From Nanobdellota archaeon (GTDB lineage Archaea > Nanobdellota > Nanobdellia > Woesearchaeales > GW2011-AR9), in NCBI GenBank assembly GCA_030695605.1, contig JAUYQE010000017.1, forward strand, positions 1 through 6,420: a DNA stretch of 6,420 bases, given 5' to 3'. Position numbers and translations under genes: made by a program. Positions 5,229-6,420 of the stretch are shown in pieces; position 1 is the stretch's first letter; every line of letters starts with the position of its first letter. The notes under the pieces were generated by a model that ran no database searches, was not told the DNA's origin, and saw only the letters and a list, made by a program, of their open reading frames with translations.

Positions 5229-5307
5229 ATTGAATAGTAAAATCAGCTATTTGCTATTAAGCATTATTGTTCTTAAGAATATAAGTTAACTCTCCGCCGA
5301 ATGTAGT

Positions 5308-6258
5308 TTATTTTACTTTCTTAATTTTGGCAACGAAGAAACCTTCCGTATCATTATCCTGCGGCCAGATGCGCAACGTATGGATAACTTGCTCAGCATA
5401 CTGCACGCCGCCAAACTCCAGCACCGGCGGCGAGCTTTTCAATCCCGGCAGCTGGGCAGGCAGCACTTTTGCATCCGGATGATTCTTCAGCAGATAATCA
5501 ACAATCTCCTCATTCTCTTCCGGCTCCAGAGAGCAGGTCGAATACACCAGAAGGCCGCCGGGCTTCAGGTTGCTGAACGCGGCTTCGATCAGCTGCTGCT
5601 GCTGGCGGGCTATCTTCGTGATCATAGCCGGATTCCACATCAGTATCGTCTTCAGGCTCTTGCGGATCGTGCCCGTACCCGAGCAGGGCGCATCCAGCAG
5701 AATCTTGTCAAAAGAAAAGCCTTGAAACTGCTGCCCGTGCATCAGTGTCATCAGTGTGTTCGTTACCCCGCTCCGCTGCAGATTCAATCCTAACGGCGGC
5801 AGCCGCTTTCCTGTATAATCATTGGCAATAATCAGCCCTTCATTCTTCATCAAGGCAGCCAGCTGCGTGGTCTTGCTGCCCGGGGAAGCGGCCATATCTA
5901 AAACCAACTCGCCGGGCTTCGGCTTCAGGATGAGTGGCGGGATCATCGAAGCCGCTTCCTGCACATAGATCTTTCCGATATGGAACTCCAGCAGATTGCC
6001 CACATCCCGGCGTTCCGGATTCTCTATCCAGAAGCCTTCCTTGCACCAGGGGATCTGCTGCAGCTGCCAGCCTTTCTTGGCCAGGCTCTTTTTAACTTCA
6101 CTGACGCTGGCAAGTAAAGTATTAACGCGAATGCTCCGGCGGAGAAAGGAGAGGGAATATGTTCTAAACTCTTCCCAATTTGTGAGTTGGGAATAGCGCT
6201 CGATAAAAGCGGGCTTGAAGTGGAATGATTCGGTCGAAGGGATGGGGGTGGGTGCCAT
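5308..6258 (-). CDS. NOL1/NOP2/Sun family RNA m5C methyltransferase, Trm4-like
   Basis: This 316-residue SAM-dependent RNA cytosine-C5 methyltransferase has an N-terminal RNA-binding part (about 15-100) with the family's SIRVNTL (42-48) and KIYVQEAASM (96-105). A Rossmann-fold core follows: motif I LDMAASPGSKT (120-130), the SAM-ribose acidic position D147 in AND, motif IV DAPCSGTG (189-196) with the release cysteine C192, and motif VI YSTCSLEPEENE (239-250) with the nucleophile C242. The C-terminus ends in the typical GFFVAKIKK. Both cysteines and the SAM site are intact, so it should be active. By size and layout it resembles archaeal Trm4-type enzymes, which make m5C in tRNA, but rRNA is an alternative target and paralogues are common. 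There is no PUA domain. It is GC-rich relative to its neighbours. A TTTAAATA box about 27 bp before the ATG at 6258 supports this start and leaderless expression. Confidence 0.93.
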   Translation of the reverse strand: MAPTPIPSTESFHFKPAFIERYSQLTNWEEFRTYSLSFLRRSIRVNTLLASVSEVKKSLAKKGWQLQQIPWCKEGFWIENPERRDVGNLLEFHIGKIYVQEAASMIPPLILKPKPGELVLDMAASPGSKTTQLAALMKNEGLIIANDYTGKRLPPLGLNLQRSGVTNTLMTLMHGQQFQGFSFDKILLDAPCSGTGTIRKSLKTILMWNPAMITKIARQQQQLIEAAFSNLKPGGLLVYSTCSLEPEENEEIVDYLLKNHPDAKVLPAQLPGLKSSPPVLEFGGVQYAEQVIHTLRIWPQDNDTEGFFVAKIKKVK

Positions 6259-6281
6259 AAAAACACGAAATGGAAGAGCAG

Positions 6282-6291
6282 TTTAAATATT
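6282..6291 (-). promoter_or_regulatory. TATA box of the methyltransferase gene
   Basis: The AT-rich element reads ATATTTAAA on the minus strand and TTTAAATA on the plus strand. It is centred about 27 bp before the start codon at 6258. This is the clearest archaeal TATA match in the window and again predicts a leaderless mRNA. Confidence 0.65.
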
Positions 6292-6368
6292 TTTACCGCT
6301 AAATCACCTACTGAAAGACTTTCCCAGAACGAAGCACGTTTCGCCCCAGCGATAATGGTTCTTTAACA

Positions 6369-6389
6369 CGCCTTCCTGTTTGGGAGGTG
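6369..6389 (+). promoter_or_regulatory. Hairpin covering a Shine-Dalgarno sequence at the right edge
   Basis: CGCCTTCC (6369-6376) pairs with GGGAGGTG (6382-6389) across the loop TGTTT, eight pairs including two G-T wobbles. The right arm is a strong archaeal Shine-Dalgarno sequence. Downstream ATGs lie at 6393 (three codons then stop, spacing only three bases) and at 6404 (open to the window end, begins MGCCF, spacing 14). It may be the leader of a gene that continues past the window, with its ribosome site in a stem, or part of a structured RNA. The rest of 6259-6368 shows nothing I can assign. Confidence 0.3.
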
Positions 6390-6420
6390 CGCATGTTTGA
6401 CTGATGGGTTGTTGCTTTTT

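Noticed and set aside
5270..5279. Perfect palindrome TTCTTAAGAA between the methyltransferase and MazG genes.
   Set aside because: It is a short AT-rich palindrome expected by chance in this composition, with no second copy nearby.
5380..5793. Open frame of 137 codons on the plus strand.
   Set aside because: It is antisense to the methyltransferase motifs, its translation is arginine/glutamine-rich without any recognisable domain, and the opposite frame is clearly coding.
6340..6420. Loose resemblance to a fluoride riboswitch (GCGAT, AACACGCC, CTGATGGG in order).
   Set aside because: The hairpin is separated from CTGATGGG by about ten bases, whereas in the known aptamer the GCUGAUG directly follows the stem, and the first GGnGAUGG element is interrupted.
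6340..6420. C/D box small RNA suggested by CTGATG and CTGA words.
   Set aside because: No complete RUGAUGA/CUGA pair at suitable spacing with flanking terminal stem could be found.
1..6420. CRISPR array, tRNA or rRNA genes.
   Set aside because: No regularly spaced repeats, no tRNA-like GTTCGAATC arm with matching acceptor stem, and no recognisable rRNA segments on either strand by eye.

Overview
The window reads as archaeal chromosome. Several genes have a TATA-like box whose centre lies about 26 bp before the start codon. This is the spacing expected when archaeal TBP/TFB promoters give leaderless mRNAs. One gene carries a GAGGTG Shine-Dalgarno sequence, and the mapped 3' ends show oligo-T runs rather than strong hairpins. 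The winged-helix regulator and the NOL1/NOP2/Sun methyltransferase also fit an archaeon. A DPANN-like or related uncultivated lineage is possible, but the sequence alone does not settle it.

Left block (8-1907, minus strand, AT-rich): three genes in an operon, in transcription order a DUF1016/YhcG-type PD-(D/E)XK nuclease, a GrpB/UPF0157 nucleotidyltransferase-fold protein and a CcbP-like calcium-binding protein. Both junctions are 4-base ATGA overlaps. Upstream (1908-2154) is a non-coding or small-ORF stretch with a 10-bp hairpin and a more GC-rich segment that may be a dispersed element.

Middle block (2155-4720): a small winged-helix regulator (minus) diverges from a membrane-anchored extracytoplasmic protein (plus) built from two copies of one roughly 75-residue domain. 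The control region between them contains repeated GAAATGA/TCATTTC words. A DUF6159-like multi-pass membrane protein (plus) follows. It converges on a two-TM conserved hypothetical protein (minus).

Right block (4721-6420): a repeat-like intergenic stretch, a MazG-like nucleotide pyrophosphohydrolase (minus, AT-rich), a Trm4-like m5C RNA methyltransferase (minus, GC-rich), and an unassigned right edge with a hairpin that would cover a Shine-Dalgarno sequence.

Base composition is mosaic. Sample 60-base lines are about 32-35% G+C in the nuclease and MazG genes, against 60-63% in the DUF6159-like and methyltransferase genes. The AT-rich genes (nuclease operon, MazG) are therefore candidates for horizontal arrival into a more GC-rich resident background. 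No rRNA, tRNA, CRISPR array, transposase or complete known defence system was found.
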